Part shown: positions 26,398 through 34,525 of the stretch, one piece after another
How positions within the stretch are numbered: the first letter of the stretch is position 1
Layout of the letters: each line of letters starts with the position of its first letter
Assembly: GCA_000403295.2 (NCBI GenBank)
Contig: KE159605.1
Location: 614,168-678,167 of the forward strand
Direction of reading: 5' to 3'
Source: Lachnospiraceae bacterium M18-1
GTDB taxonomy: Bacteria > Bacillota > Clostridia > Lachnospirales > Lachnospiraceae
DNA: 64,000 nt
Translations under genes and position numbers: made by a program
Notes under the pieces: model-generated
Told to the model about the DNA's origin: nothing
What the model saw: only the letters and a program-made list of their open reading frames with translations
The model's database searches: none

Positions 26398-26637
26398 TCA
26401 GACAGTCAGACCTGATTCCTTTATGGTCATAATTCTTTCATATCTCCCGGACCCGTTCAGTTCATATGTAAAAATTATTTTCCCGGTCTTTATGTAATGA
26501 GTACAGGCAATATCCGTTATTACTCCTTCCCGCTGCGTATACATTACCCCATTTTCATTCTTTCCCGCCACTTCAAGTACCACAACCCTGTCCCCGATTT
26601 CATACGGACACTTTGCGCTAAATGCTGCCATCTGCAT
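26398..26637 (-). CDS. Small hypothetical protein, beta-rich
   Basis: 79 residues from ATG 26637 with GGAGG inside the preceding gene. It reads like a small barrel: PYEIGDRVVVLEV, REGVITDIACTHYIKTGKI, FTYELNG. No named family. It overlaps the upstream membrane-protein gene by 20 bp. Confidence 0.7.
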   Translation of the reverse strand: MQMAAFSAKCPYEIGDRVVVLEVAGKNENGVMYTQREGVITDIACTHYIKTGKIIFTYELNGSGRYERIMTIKESGLTV

Positions 26638-26797
26638 TGTTCTTTTCCTCCATCTTCTTTTCATTCTGTTTTCTGACATACCACGCAACCTCCCGCAGTA
26701 TGATAAACACAAGCCCTGCTGCCGCTATCAGAAAAATAATTACTATTGCCGCTATGAAGAAGAAAAACGCTTCCACTGCTATATCAAACAATTTCAC
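26618..26797 (-). CDS. Small single-pass membrane protein
   Basis: 59 residues from GTG 26797 (AGGAGG 10 nt upstream). A long hydrophobic helix (about residues 8-37, including FFFFIAAIVIIFLIAAAG) is followed by a basic tail KKMEEKNN. Function unknown. Confidence 0.65.
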   Translation of the reverse strand: MKLFDIAVEAFFFFIAAIVIIFLIAAAGLVFIILREVAWYVRKQNEKKMEEKNNADGSI

Positions 26798-26993
26798 TTT
26801 TGCTTTCCCTCCTGTTCTTCTCCCGCATTTGCGCCCTTGCCCGGTCAATGGAAGGTCTTATGCTGTTGATTGTCTGTAGCTGCCTTTTTAAAAGCGGCTT
26901 GCGTTTCTCTTGCTGTTCTTCCGCCCGCTGGTTTCTGAACCTCTGCAATACCTCCTGTTTACTCTGGCAATGCCTGTTCTTTCTCTTCCTCAC
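26784..26993 (-). CDS. Small basic hypothetical protein
   Basis: 69 residues, very rich in Arg, Lys and Gln (KQEVLQRFRNQRAEEQQEKR), predicted helical. It overlaps the next gene by 14 bp. No family; the composition suggests nucleic-acid contact, which is only inference. Confidence 0.55.
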   Translation of the reverse strand: MRKRKNRHCQSKQEVLQRFRNQRAEEQQEKRKPLLKRQLQTINSIRPSIDRARAQMREKNRRESKSEIV

Positions 26994-27009
26994 TTCCCTG
27001 CCCGCCCTC

Positions 27010-27135
27010 CTATCTTCTTTTCTTTTTCCTGTAGTTCTTTTTCTTCTTTGTTGCCCGGCGTTTCAAGAAAATGATATGAAGTCGCACAAGCGCAACTTTC
27101 GGAAGATACGGCGGCTTTTCCTTGTCAACCTTCAC
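27010..27135 (-). CDS. Very small basic protein
   Basis: 41 residues from GTG 27135, which overlaps the TGA of the preceding gene (GTGA) and has GGGGGAAGG upstream. It begins MKVDKEKPPYLPKVALVR and ends in a run of Lys and Arg. No family recognised. The coupling and the ribosome binding site support expression. Confidence 0.55.
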   Translation of the reverse strand: MKVDKEKPPYLPKVALVRLHIIFLKRRATKKKKNYRKKKRR

Positions 27136-27356
27136 TTTTCCTTCCCCCTGTCTATCCTGTAGGCAATACGCATGATTGCTTCCATTGATTTTTTTATATT
27201 TGCGTCAGTATCTGCCGTAATGCTTAATACGTCCGCTATGTCCCGCAATTCCTCTGCGTTTTCTTCGTCTGACTTTTCAGCTAGACAGTCTGTGCATATC
27301 TGCTGCCCTTCCTCTGGCAGCGTCTTTCCGCATATGATACACTTTGCCCGGCTCAT
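27132..27356 (-). CDS. Small zinc-finger-like protein
   Basis: 74 residues from ATG 27356 (AGAAGG upstream; ATG 27383 is an alternative). Two CxxC pairs, CIICGKTLPEEGQQICTDC, form a zinc ribbon, followed by an acidic helical domain. Unknown phage role. Confidence 0.65.
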   Translation of the reverse strand: MSRAKCIICGKTLPEEGQQICTDCLAEKSDEENAEELRDIADVLSITADTDANIKKSMEAIMRIAYRIDRGKEK

Positions 27357-27370
27357 GCCTGCACCTTCTT

Positions 27371-27775
27371 TCACATTATCCATTCATCAATATTTTTTTC
27401 TGCTTCCCTTTCGCTTTCAATTTCCCTTTTCCATTTCTTCATAATTTCTTCATTGTGAAGCGTTTTGAAGTCAAGTTCCGGCAGCTCTATTGTTAATTCC
27501 TCTTTTGACTTATCATCTTTATTCAGTGCTGGCTTGTATTTGTTGATATAGTAAATCTCATAAAGGAACATATCTGCTTCCGTTCTGCACTCTGCTATTT
27601 CAATATGACTTACTGAAAATATGTCTATTAGTTTGTGCATGGGAAGCTGTCTGAAATGTCCCCGCAATCTTGCATTTATCCTCTGTTTTGTCCTTCCCAG
27701 ATACGCTACAAATTCACCTTCCGGGCATTTATAAAAAATCTTGTACAGAAGATACACTTTTTCACCTTCCTTCAC
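27371..27775 (-). CDS. GIY-YIG-like endonuclease
   Basis: 134 residues. The N-terminal YLLYKIFYKCPEGEFVAYLG is a GIY-YIG variant (YLLY ... AYLG), followed by the conserved Arg in QRINARLRGHF, and by LYEIYYINKYKPALN with the Glu and the final Asn. This order matches the GIY-YIG nuclease domain; the C-terminus is a charged helix. Small phage members may be homing-type or recombination nucleases. Confidence 0.75.
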   Translation of the reverse strand: MKEGEKVYLLYKIFYKCPEGEFVAYLGRTKQRINARLRGHFRQLPMHKLIDIFSVSHIEIAECRTEADMFLYEIYYINKYKPALNKDDKSKEELTIELPELDFKTLHNEEIMKKWKREIESEREAEKNIDEWIM

Positions 27776-28107
27776 CAGTCCTGCATTTTCTTCACCTTTT
27801 CTGTCAGGTTCTTTTCCCTCTCCATCAACTCCCGGACTTCATACGGGGCAAGCCCTGTTTCCTCATACTCGAATAGCTTCTTTGCAGCCTGTACAACACC
27901 CACATTCTGCTTTAAAACAGGTTTTCCGCTCCCTATGCTTATCTCTGTAAGCCTTTCCCTTTTCCTGCCCTTCCTGCCTCTCTGTGGCTTCTCCTGCGCC
28001 TGCTGCCGGGCTGCAATCTTCGCCCCTTGAGAAACTATGGCATTGTGCTGGATATAGCCCCGCATGGCGTTATTAGAAGCCCTGACTGCTGCCTTTGGTA
28101 TGTTCAT
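27772..28107 (-). CDS. Hypothetical protein
   Basis: 111 residues starting MNIPKAAVRASNNAMRGY, overlapping the GIY-YIG gene by 4 bp (coupled). The middle is very basic (QRGRKGRKRERL) and the end is helical. No family recognised. Confidence 0.6.
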   Translation of the reverse strand: MNIPKAAVRASNNAMRGYIQHNAIVSQGAKIAARQQAQEKPQRGRKGRKRERLTEISIGSGKPVLKQNVGVVQAAKKLFEYEETGLAPYEVRELMEREKNLTEKVKKMQDW

Positions 28108-28121
28108 TTCCCTTTCCCCTT

Positions 28122-28400
28122 TTAGTGAAGCTCTTCCAGTCTGCTTTCCAATCCTTCAATTTCCGTTGCAATCCCCTTCATAACCTTTTCAAGTGCTGTT
28201 TTCGCAGCTTCCGGCGTTACTCTTTCTCTTTTCTTGAATACATCACCTTCCCGGACTTCTACATAAAATTTTCTTGCTGCCACTTCTCCCGCATTTCCCC
28301 AACACATTTTTTGCAGTTCTTCCAGCCCATCGTAAATCCCCCGTGCGCTGTCTAACTCTTTTTTTATTTCATTTGCCTTTTCAAGCGTCTTTTCTGTCAC
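28122..28400 (-). CDS. Hypothetical coiled-coil protein
   Basis: 92 residues, mostly helical with heptad-like spacing (LEKANEIKKELDSARGIYDG at the start, IATEIEGLESRLEELH at the end). No family recognised. Confidence 0.6.
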   Translation of the reverse strand: MTEKTLEKANEIKKELDSARGIYDGLEELQKMCWGNAGEVAARKFYVEVREGDVFKKRERVTPEAAKTALEKVMKGIATEIEGLESRLEELH

Positions 28401-28413
28401 GTCCTGCCCTCCT

Positions 28414-28638
28414 TCAATTTGTGATTCTTAGAAACTGAAACATGCAGGATTCATCATGCAGCATAATCACTTCCCCATCTTCATTCAGGGTAACAACTGT
28501 TAAAAACTTCGGTTTTGCAATCCCTTTTTCTTCCGCTTCAACCTCTGGCGACGTATCTCCCCACCGCCAGTCCATGTTCAGGGCATTATATACCCGTTCT
28601 TTATAAACAACCTTGAATCCCCGCATATCTATTCCCAT
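28414..28638 (-). CDS. Hypothetical protein
   Basis: 74 residues starting MGIDMRGFKVVYKERVYNA; beta-rich, with a LTVVTLNEDGEVIMLHDE pair of strands. No family recognised. The position between other small early genes suggests an early accessory role. Confidence 0.6.
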   Translation of the reverse strand: MGIDMRGFKVVYKERVYNALNMDWRWGDTSPEVEAEEKGIAKPKFLTVVTLNEDGEVIMLHDESCMFQFLRITN

Positions 28639-28656
28639 GTTTTATCCCTCCTTCTC

Positions 28657-28833
28657 TCACTCCACTATCAGGTGAAAAATATCCTTTTGTACCCGCTCTA
28701 TCGGTTCCCCATCTTTCGGTTCCTTCAATATCAGCAGATATTCTTCCGGCGTGTCAATTATTGTGCTTACTTCGTAAACTTCGTACTTTTCGCTTGTTCC
28801 GTCCTTATATTCCATCATCACATTTACTTTCAA
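28657..28833 (-). CDS. Small hypothetical protein
   Basis: 58 residues if started at TTG 28833 (GGGAG 10 nt upstream); the frame is open to 28869 inside the VRR-NUC gene. A beta-rich start (VNVMMEYKDGTSEKYEVYEV) is followed by LLILKEPKDGEPI. Unknown. Confidence 0.5.
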   Translation of the reverse strand: MKVNVMMEYKDGTSEKYEVYEVSTIIDTPEEYLLILKEPKDGEPIERVQKDIFHLIVE

Positions 28834-28852
28834 ATTTCTGCAGCTCCCTTCA

Positions 28853-29638
28853 TTAGCAAAGAAGAACAATATTCCTTCCGTTCTCTTTGCTTTCCTTCCC
28901 CGGATAAACTCTGATATTTTTTTCTCTGCCGCTTATTACTACCGCTTCCGGGTCCATGCCCTCTAAAATCTCTATCAGCTTTTTCACTGTGACTTCTTCC
29001 GGGTTATCGTATTCTTTCAGTCCCAGTCCGTTTCCTGCTGCCTGCCCTGTCAACTTTGCATATTCTTCAAATATCCGGCTTACAATACAGCTTCTGCAGT
29101 CTGCGCCCTCTTCCCCGCCACCGTCAAAACAATGACCGCAGCCCATAAAATTATCTGCGCCGCCCTCCCGGTCAATCGTGCAAAGGTCTTCCGGCACGGG
29201 TCCTTCTATGAAGTCCATCATCTGTATTGCCCTGCTCTCGATTGCAGGATAACCCGGAAACTGCAAATATCTTGCAATTATCCTTTCCGCTTCCTCTTCC
29301 CCGTAACAAACCACCGTGAAATATCCCTGCGCTGTCAGCTCTTCCAGCCACTCCTTCTGGTTCTCCGTCGTTTTGTTCCTTCCGTACTTCATTTCGATAT
29401 ACAGCCCGTGGAATCCGTTTCTTGCTACAGGCAAGCACAAATCAGGAACGCCCGCTTTCACTCCCTGCCGCTTTAGGTTCGCCGCTTCCAGCGTGTTCCT
29501 GCTGCCGCCGTTCGGAATATGATGAATCAATTTCAATTCCGGGTGGCTTGCCTGCTGCCATTCGCACCACTGTATTACTGTTTCCTGTTCTGTCGCTTCG
29601 CTTCTCCTGCGGTTCTGCTGCCTTGTGTAATAGCTCAT
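28853..29638 (-). CDS. VRR-NUC domain nuclease with Cys-containing C-terminus
   Basis: 261 residues. The VRR-NUC core is visible at about 8-120: the N-terminal Glu-rich start, HHIPNGGSRN, AGVPDLCLP (the GxPD motif) and YIEMKYG (the ExK motif). After about residue 145 comes an extra region with CGHCFDGGGEEGADCRSC, possibly zinc binding. VRR-NUC proteins act as structure-specific or Holliday-junction nucleases, fitting phage recombination. Confidence 0.85.
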   Translation of the reverse strand: MSYYTRQQNRRRSEATEQETVIQWCEWQQASHPELKLIHHIPNGGSRNTLEAANLKRQGVKAGVPDLCLPVARNGFHGLYIEMKYGRNKTTENQKEWLEELTAQGYFTVVCYGEEEAERIIARYLQFPGYPAIESRAIQMMDFIEGPVPEDLCTIDREGGADNFMGCGHCFDGGGEEGADCRSCIVSRIFEEYAKLTGQAAGNGLGLKEYDNPEEVTVKKLIEILEGMDPEAVVISGREKNIRVYPGKESKENGRNIVLLC

Positions 29639-29643
29639 TTCCT

Positions 29644-29859
29644 CTATCTCCCTTCTGTCAGCTTCTTAACGTGTGAACTCTTAAACAGGCATGACCGGGG
29701 ATTGATTAAGAAATAGCATTTCTGCGGTATGTACAAATTCTGGTCATTCCTGAATCGTTCTTCACCTGTTTTGTGAAGTTCCCCCGTGATAACGTCGTTG
29801 TCAAATAGCTTTATTGTGACGTCTTTCCCCAGATACTTTTCTAACTCACTTCTTTTCAC
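29644..29859 (-). CDS. Small LSM-like hypothetical protein
   Basis: 71 residues. The N-terminal helix and strands LEKYLGKDVTIKLFDNDVIT-GELHKTG resemble an Sm/LSM-type fold with an insertion. It overlaps the HD gene end by 4 bp. The role is not known. Confidence 0.6.
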   Translation of the reverse strand: MKRSELEKYLGKDVTIKLFDNDVITGELHKTGEERFRNDQNLYIPQKCYFLINPRSCLFKSSHVKKLTEGR

Positions 29860-30549
29860 TTTTTCTTTTCCTCCCGTTCGTCAAAATGCGTCGCCATCAT
29901 ATCCGCAAGATGAAGCATGACTGCCAGCTTGCTTTGCCTGAAAGCGTTGTCTAAATCATACCCGCCGCCCCTTGCGTAAAAGTCGTACTGCCCCATGTGC
30001 CACCTGATCGCCAGAATCTCTTCTTGTGTCAAGTGCATAAACTGTAAAATCAGGATAACGGACTTTTCCCCGTGTCCGGCAGGAAAATTCTTTGTAAGCT
30101 GATATTCTGGCTTTCCCTTCTGCCCCTCCGTCAGCCTGTATGCGTCTATCTTGCATAGGTCATGAAGAAGCCCACAGATTGCCAGCGTTTCTAAATCATA
30201 GTTCAAAGACTGCTGCCGCCGTTCTTCCTCTGCGTTCATCTGTATAAGCCGCCGACACACATTTATTGAATGTTCCGCAAGCCCTCCGGGGTTCGCTCCG
30301 TGGTGTCGCGCCGCTTCCAGCGTGTTCCTGCTGCCGCCGTTCTTCCTCTGCGTTCATCTGTATAAGCCGCCGACACACATTTATTGAATGTTCCGCAAGC
30401 CCTCCGGGGTTCGCTCCGTGGTGTCGCCTGCTTGCCGGGGCTTCAAAGAAGCCGTTTGCATCCATCCATTGCAGAAGGTCAGCCGCCCCCGGTCTTTTTA
30501 TGTAGTTGAAATAGTTTCTGAATACCTGCATTGTTTCTTCCTGCTTCAT
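29856..30549 (-). pseudogene. HD-domain phosphohydrolase gene split by a duplication
   Basis: Two frames together make one HD-domain protein. The 5' part (from ATG 30549) encodes PASRRHHGANPGGLAEHSIN; the 3' part encodes AICGLLHDLCKIDAY (HD motif) and IRWHMGQYDFYARGGG. A 118-bp insertion consisting of a 99-bp duplication plus 19 extra bases shifts the frame, so the 5' part now runs into an unrelated tail and stops at 30196. A shortened product from an internal ATG (30260) would lack the first His motif. Confidence 0.85.
30211..30427. repeat. 99-bp direct duplication with a 19-bp templated spacer
   Basis: 30211-30309 is repeated exactly at 30329-30427. The 19-bp spacer plus the start of the second copy (30310-30341) is the same as positions 29481-29512 inside the VRR-NUC gene about 0.8 kb away, so the insert looks like a template-switch product. 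Confidence 0.9.
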
Positions 30550-31112
30550 TCCTCTTCTTCCTCCGCTTCTCCTATCAATGCCCGTGGCGGCGTTTTTTTG
30601 TCCAGTACCATTTCATACCATGCCGCCTTTTTGTACTTCCGCAGCTCTTCTCCTTCCAGCTCCCTTTCTGGTCCGTCGTATTCTTCATAGCAACGTGCGT
30701 TTTCATCAGGGAAAATATTGTTCCCCTGATAGAACGCAATCAAGAATCCTTCCAGTTCCCGCTTTAGCTCCTGTCTGTAGAACTCGAAAAGCATTTTGAT
30801 TTCTACTGCTTCAATCTCTGTGCAACTACAGCCCCGCTTCTTCCTCCTGCTATAATTTCCCGTGTAATGGTGGTATGAAGGTCTTCCCGTGACTTTATAA
30901 AATACCCTTATCAGCAATTCTTCTTCAAGCTCCGTTTTGTAGCTGAACCAGTGAAGCGTTACCCTCTCTTCTAATATCTCCCCTTCATCAATCTGGTATT
31001 TCTCCATCAATTTGCGGTACAGCTTCAATGCACTTTCACGCTCACCGCCCACGCCCCTATCTGCAAGGGCTTTCAGCTTTTTCAGTTTGTCCGCTGCCTG
31101 TTCTCTTGTCAT
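30546..31112 (-). CDS. DUF2786-like protein
   Basis: 188 residues. The N-terminal KLKKLKALADRGVGGERESA followed by KLMEKYQIDEGEI is the DUF2786 pattern; the rest is helical with an acidic end EAEEEEE. These proteins occur widely in phages; the function is unknown. The stop and the next start overlap (ATGA). Confidence 0.8.
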   Translation of the reverse strand: MTREQAADKLKKLKALADRGVGGERESALKLYRKLMEKYQIDEGEILEERVTLHWFSYKTELEEELLIRVFYKVTGRPSYHHYTGNYSRRKKRGCSCTEIEAVEIKMLFEFYRQELKRELEGFLIAFYQGNNIFPDENARCYEEYDGPERELEGEELRKYKKAAWYEMVLDKKTPPRALIGEAEEEEE

Positions 31113-31459
31113 GCCTGCTGCCCTCCGTACACTTCCACAAGCCCGCCTTTCTCCTGCGCAAGCTCCGTTATTCCTTCTTCAAGCGCAATCTGTATTTCCG
31201 CAAGCATACCTTCTGAAATCCCGTATCTGCTGCCGATAAAGATATATCTGCAATGCTTTAAAAGCTCCGTACCTGCCGCCATTCCCTTTTCCCTTTGTTC
31301 CTGGTCCTCTTCGTTTAGTACCTGCGTCAAGTACAAGTGCGGCGTTATCGGTGTATATCCGCAGTCTAACGCAATCCGGGTCAGTTCCCTTGCATACTCC
31401 GTGTTTCTCTCAATATCGCCCCTGTACGGGCTGCATATATAGCATAATTTACTTTGCAT
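31109..31459 (-). CDS. DUF4406-like nucleoside deoxyribosyltransferase-fold protein
   Basis: 116 residues from ATG 31459 (GAGGAGGGAAGGG upstream). It contains CYICSPYRGDIERNTEYARE and a later GISEGMLAEIQIALEEGI, the pattern of the nucleoside 2-deoxyribosyltransferase-like fold. It could handle nucleotides or be a sensor; substrate unknown. Confidence 0.78.
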   Translation of the reverse strand: MQSKLCYICSPYRGDIERNTEYARELTRIALDCGYTPITPHLYLTQVLNEEDQEQREKGMAAGTELLKHCRYIFIGSRYGISEGMLAEIQIALEEGITELAQEKGGLVEVYGGQQA

Positions 31460-31472
31460 TTCCCTTCCCTCC

Positions 31473-32135
31473 TCAGATAAAGTCAAACAATGAAAGCTGC
31501 GCTTTCTCTGCCTGTATGCGCCTGTATGCGTCCGTGTAATATCCTTCGTCAATCTCTATCGCATACCATTCAAACCGCAGGCGTTGACACGCAACCGGGC
31601 AAGAACCACTTCCGGCGTGTGTGTCAAGTATTCTGTCGCCCCGCTTTGCATAGCCGTTTTTCAATATCCATTCATACAGCTTCGCTGGCTTCTGTGCCGG
31701 GTGAATCGTCCCTTCTTTCAGAAGTTCCACCCGGTTCAATGTGACAATCCTTGTCGGGCAGTCAAACGACGTGCAGGCTATTTCACAATCTGACATTGAC
31801 AAGCCCCGCTGCCCTTTGTCCCAAATTATCCAGCCTTTATGCCCTGCTTTTAAGTGCTTCACAAAATAGTTGCCACCCCAGATAATCTGATTTTCAGATA
31901 CCCTTTCAAGCTCCCGGAAGTATTCTGCCCCCGGTATGCCTTTACTGTCCCAGTCCTTCTGTTCGTGTTCCTTCCTGCTTTGCTTCGGATTTCTGCATAC
32001 CTTCTTTTTCTGCCCGTCGTTGCCTATCCCATAGGGCGGGTCAACTATCGCAAGTTTAAAGAATTTATCCGGCATTTCCCGCATGACGGGCAGGCAGTCT
32101 GCATTTAGAAGCGTGTTCGGTTCATACCTCCACAA
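31473..32135 (-). CDS. DNA methyltransferase (N6-adenine/N4-cytosine type)
   Basis: 220 residues from TTG 32135 (start uncertain). The catalytic motif LAIVDPPYGIG (DPPY) comes near the N-terminus; the SAM-binding motif ILDTHAGSGSCPVACQR comes near the C-terminus, so it is the beta-class order. QKPAKLYEWILKN is also typical. No partner restriction enzyme lies nearby, so it is likely an orphan that protects phage DNA or alters host sites. Confidence 0.9.
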   Translation of the reverse strand: MWRYEPNTLLNADCLPVMREMPDKFFKLAIVDPPYGIGNDGQKKKVCRNPKQSRKEHEQKDWDSKGIPGAEYFRELERVSENQIIWGGNYFVKHLKAGHKGWIIWDKGQRGLSMSDCEIACTSFDCPTRIVTLNRVELLKEGTIHPAQKPAKLYEWILKNGYAKRGDRILDTHAGSGSCPVACQRLRFEWYAIEIDEGYYTDAYRRIQAEKAQLSLFDFI

Positions 32136-32329
32136 CCTTTCTCACCTTCTTTTTGTCTTACATTTTCCTGATTTTGTCTTGCAAAATCTTTTACAAGATT
32201 CCGCAGTTTTTCCGTGAAGTTCTTCCCCCTGTACCCCTCTATCACTTCCAGCGTTTCCGGGTAAAGCCGCACTGTCTTTGATACGCTCATATCGTCATTT
32301 GTATATACCCCGTTGACGTGCTTATACAT
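32105..32329 (-). CDS. Ribbon-helix-helix DNA-binding protein
   Basis: 74 residues from ATG 32329, overlapping the stop of the ASCH gene (TGATG). The strand VSKTVRLYPETLEVIEGYRG is followed by NFTEKLRNLVKDFARQN, a CopG/Arc-like RHH. It is a candidate to bind the short TTACGCAAGTATA boxes at 26.3 and 34.5 kb (inference only). Confidence 0.72.
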   Translation of the reverse strand: MYKHVNGVYTNDDMSVSKTVRLYPETLEVIEGYRGKNFTEKLRNLVKDFARQNQENVRQKEGEKGCGGMNRTRF

Positions 32330-33015
32330 CACCACTTCCCCTTTCCGTAGACAAGTACAAATTCGCCGTCTTCATAGTCCAGCCCGTACTTTTCGCAGTC
32401 TTCTTCATCAGCGGGAATGACATTTTCAAGCGGGCATGACCACTGACAGCAACAACCCACCCCGCCGTCCTTCTCCTGCTGCCCTTCGTGTCGGCAGTTA
32501 TAGCCGTTGTTCGGGGAAAGCTCACTGTCCGGGTCAAACTCCGCATTGAAGAAATAACCGCAGATATTAGCAAGCTGATTGATTGTCATAACGTCCGGCA
32601 CTTCTTCCCCTCTGTAATACTGCCAGGACTGCGGCGGTCTTTTCAGCCCGTACAGGCTCAATTTGTGCGGCGTGTAGTATTCCTTCACCTGCGACACATA
32701 CCAGCCCCACAAGGGCTTTCCGCTCTCTCCTGCGTACTCTTTCAACTGCTGCCCGGTCAGGCAGCTTCCCTTCTGTGCTTCCCCGTCCTTTATTTCCGGG
32801 ATAGTCGGTATTTTCAAAAAATCTTTGCAGACAAATTCCCCTTTTATTTCCCCGGTCCCTGTCACATATACAAGAACCCTGTACGGACCCTTCCCGGCAG
32901 GGCGTGTCTTCCTGATTTCAAGCGGCTTTTCACCTGCAAGAACCTTCCCCCACCAGCGGTCATGCAAAGACAATATGATTGTGTCCGATTCGGACAACCT
33001 CTGCTTTTTATCCAT
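32329..33015 (-). CDS. ASCH/PUA-like domain protein with Cys-rich C-terminus
   Basis: 228 residues from ATG 33015 behind GAGGAGG. Residues about 10-120 show the ASCH pattern: LSLHDRWWGKVLAGEKPLEI, then PYRVLVYVTGTGEIKGEF. The C-terminal part has CCCQWSCPLENV, possibly a metal site. ASCH domains bind RNA or modified nucleotides. Function in the phage unknown. Confidence 0.75.
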   Translation of the reverse strand: MDKKQRLSESDTIILSLHDRWWGKVLAGEKPLEIRKTRPAGKGPYRVLVYVTGTGEIKGEFVCKDFLKIPTIPEIKDGEAQKGSCLTGQQLKEYAGESGKPLWGWYVSQVKEYYTPHKLSLYGLKRPPQSWQYYRGEEVPDVMTINQLANICGYFFNAEFDPDSELSPNNGYNCRHEGQQEKDGGVGCCCQWSCPLENVIPADEEDCEKYGLDYEDGEFVLVYGKGKW

Positions 33016-33037
33016 CTTCCTTTTCCTCCTCGTTCTG

Positions 33038-33253
33038 CTATGAAAAGAAAGCTGCTGGCATAAGCTCATACCCGTCAATATCTTTGTTTTCAAGCGGCTT
33101 GTCATATTCGATATATCCACACGCCATTCTCCCTATTTCTGGCACATATTCCCGGCTATTGAAATTGTGAATAAGCATTGCCGGATTGTCTTTCGGTTTC
33201 GGATATGTCCCCGGCATTACCGGGCGTTCTAAACTGTAATATTTGTATTTCAT
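33038..33253 (-). CDS. Small hypothetical protein
   Basis: 71 residues beginning MKYKYYSLERPVMPGTYP. The pattern suggests a small beta-rich protein. No family recognised. It lies between the ASCH gene and another unknown. Confidence 0.6.
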   Translation of the reverse strand: MKYKYYSLERPVMPGTYPKPKDNPAMLIHNFNSREYVPEIGRMACGYIEYDKPLENKDIDGYELMPAAFFS

Positions 33254-33255
33254 TC

Positions 33256-33552
33256 TTATCCCTCCAGCACAACCTTTGTATAAATCATCATTTCAAGGTC
33301 AGAAAAAGCAAATTCGCTGATACTTTCAACGGGTACTTTCTCCCCCAGCGTTGTGTACATTGCCGCCCCTTCCCTTTTCTGCTCTTTCCTGTGTATGTCT
33401 GTTGACAGCCCGTGCCGCTTTACTTCCCGGCTCCTGTCAATCTGTGCATATTCCAGACAGCCCACAAAACCCCTGTAAATCTCCCCCGTGCTGTCTTCAA
33501 GAATCAGCCTGTCGCTGGGTACTGCCCCTTTCATGAACTCTTCAAGAATCAC
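33256..33552 (-). CDS. Hypothetical protein coupled to rep
   Basis: 98 residues from GTG 33552, overlapping the rep stop by 4 bp with GGAGGG upstream. A beta-rich N-terminus (DRLILEDSTGEIYRGFVGCL) and a C-terminal AFSDLEMMIYTKVVLEG. No family recognised. Confidence 0.6.
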   Translation of the reverse strand: MILEEFMKGAVPSDRLILEDSTGEIYRGFVGCLEYAQIDRSREVKRHGLSTDIHRKEQKREGAAMYTTLGEKVPVESISEFAFSDLEMMIYTKVVLEG

Positions 33553-34421
33553 TTCTTTTTCCCTCCTTTTTTCTTCCCTGCCTTTTTATCCGGCTTCTTC
33601 CACATCTTTAAGTAAATGTGCCAGCCCGTTTCTTCGTAGTAGACAGGTTCAACGCTTACAATGTCATATCCGGGGAACTGCTTCTTGAAGAACTCTTTCC
33701 CGCAATCATCAGACTTCGCCAGCTTCTCTATCTGCTTTTTCGTGTATTTATAATCAGCGTTCGGAAGCTCTACCGGGCGCACAAGATTCCTGCTACTACT
33801 CCACCGCTTTTTCCCCTGCGGGTCCTTTACTATGTACTTGCAGAGTGCTTCAATCCCGTTTTCGTTTGTCTGTATGCGGTCAGCGTTCGCCCAGCCCATC
33901 TGTTTTATACCTGCCCTATACTGCGGGTCGTTCTGCGCTTTATTCCAGTTAATGCGTTCAGCCGTCCACATCAGTTCTACATCATCACGGGACAAACCGC
34001 CGTTCATGATAATGTGATGGTGTACCCGCTTTATCATCTGCCCTTCCTTGTCGAATTTATATTCTGTCACAATGATATATTTCAGCGGATCCAGCCCTAG
34101 CTTTCCCCTCCTGTATGCTATCCGGCGCAAATAGTTATTCACTATCTTTTCCGCTTCCTCTATGCTGCCCGGCAGGTGGTCTTTATCATATGTACAGGAA
34201 ACGTGCAAGTCACCTATTCCGAAATTCCCATTCCCTAACTGCACAAGATACCTTTTAGCGTTCTTTTCGTTCAGGTCCTTTTGCTTTGGCACCGTTACCT
34301 TCTTCCGTTTCCCTCTCTTCCCCTTTGCCGCCTTATCTGCTTTTTCTGTCCGGGGTATTATATCCGCTTCCCGGTACTGCCCGCAGTCCACCTTCTTCTC
34401 CCTCATGAATGTTCTACCCAT
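33549..34421 (-). CDS. HUH rolling-circle replication initiator-like protein
   Basis: 290 residues from ATG 34421 (GGAAGG upstream; GTG 34430 also possible). The HUH motif is in RVHHHIIMNGGLSRDDVE; a metal-site-like upstream strand is IGDLHVSCTYD; the candidate nucleophile is Tyr in LCKYIVKDPQGKKRW (YxxK). Both ends are Lys-rich. Such proteins nick a double-strand origin and start rolling-circle replication. A three-box array that could hold its promoter or origin lies upstream. Confidence 0.85.
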   Translation of the reverse strand: MGRTFMREKKVDCGQYREADIIPRTEKADKAAKGKRGKRKKVTVPKQKDLNEKNAKRYLVQLGNGNFGIGDLHVSCTYDKDHLPGSIEEAEKIVNNYLRRIAYRRGKLGLDPLKYIIVTEYKFDKEGQMIKRVHHHIIMNGGLSRDDVELMWTAERINWNKAQNDPQYRAGIKQMGWANADRIQTNENGIEALCKYIVKDPQGKKRWSSSRNLVRPVELPNADYKYTKKQIEKLAKSDDCGKEFFKKQFPGYDIVSVEPVYYEETGWHIYLKMWKKPDKKAGKKKGGKKK

Positions 34422-34525
34422 AGCCACCACACCTTCCTTGCTGTCCTCATACCTGTGTGGCGTGGGTATCTATCGGGCGGGGACTCTCCCCCCTCCTTCC
34501 TTCCCTCCTGCTTATTATCCATGTA

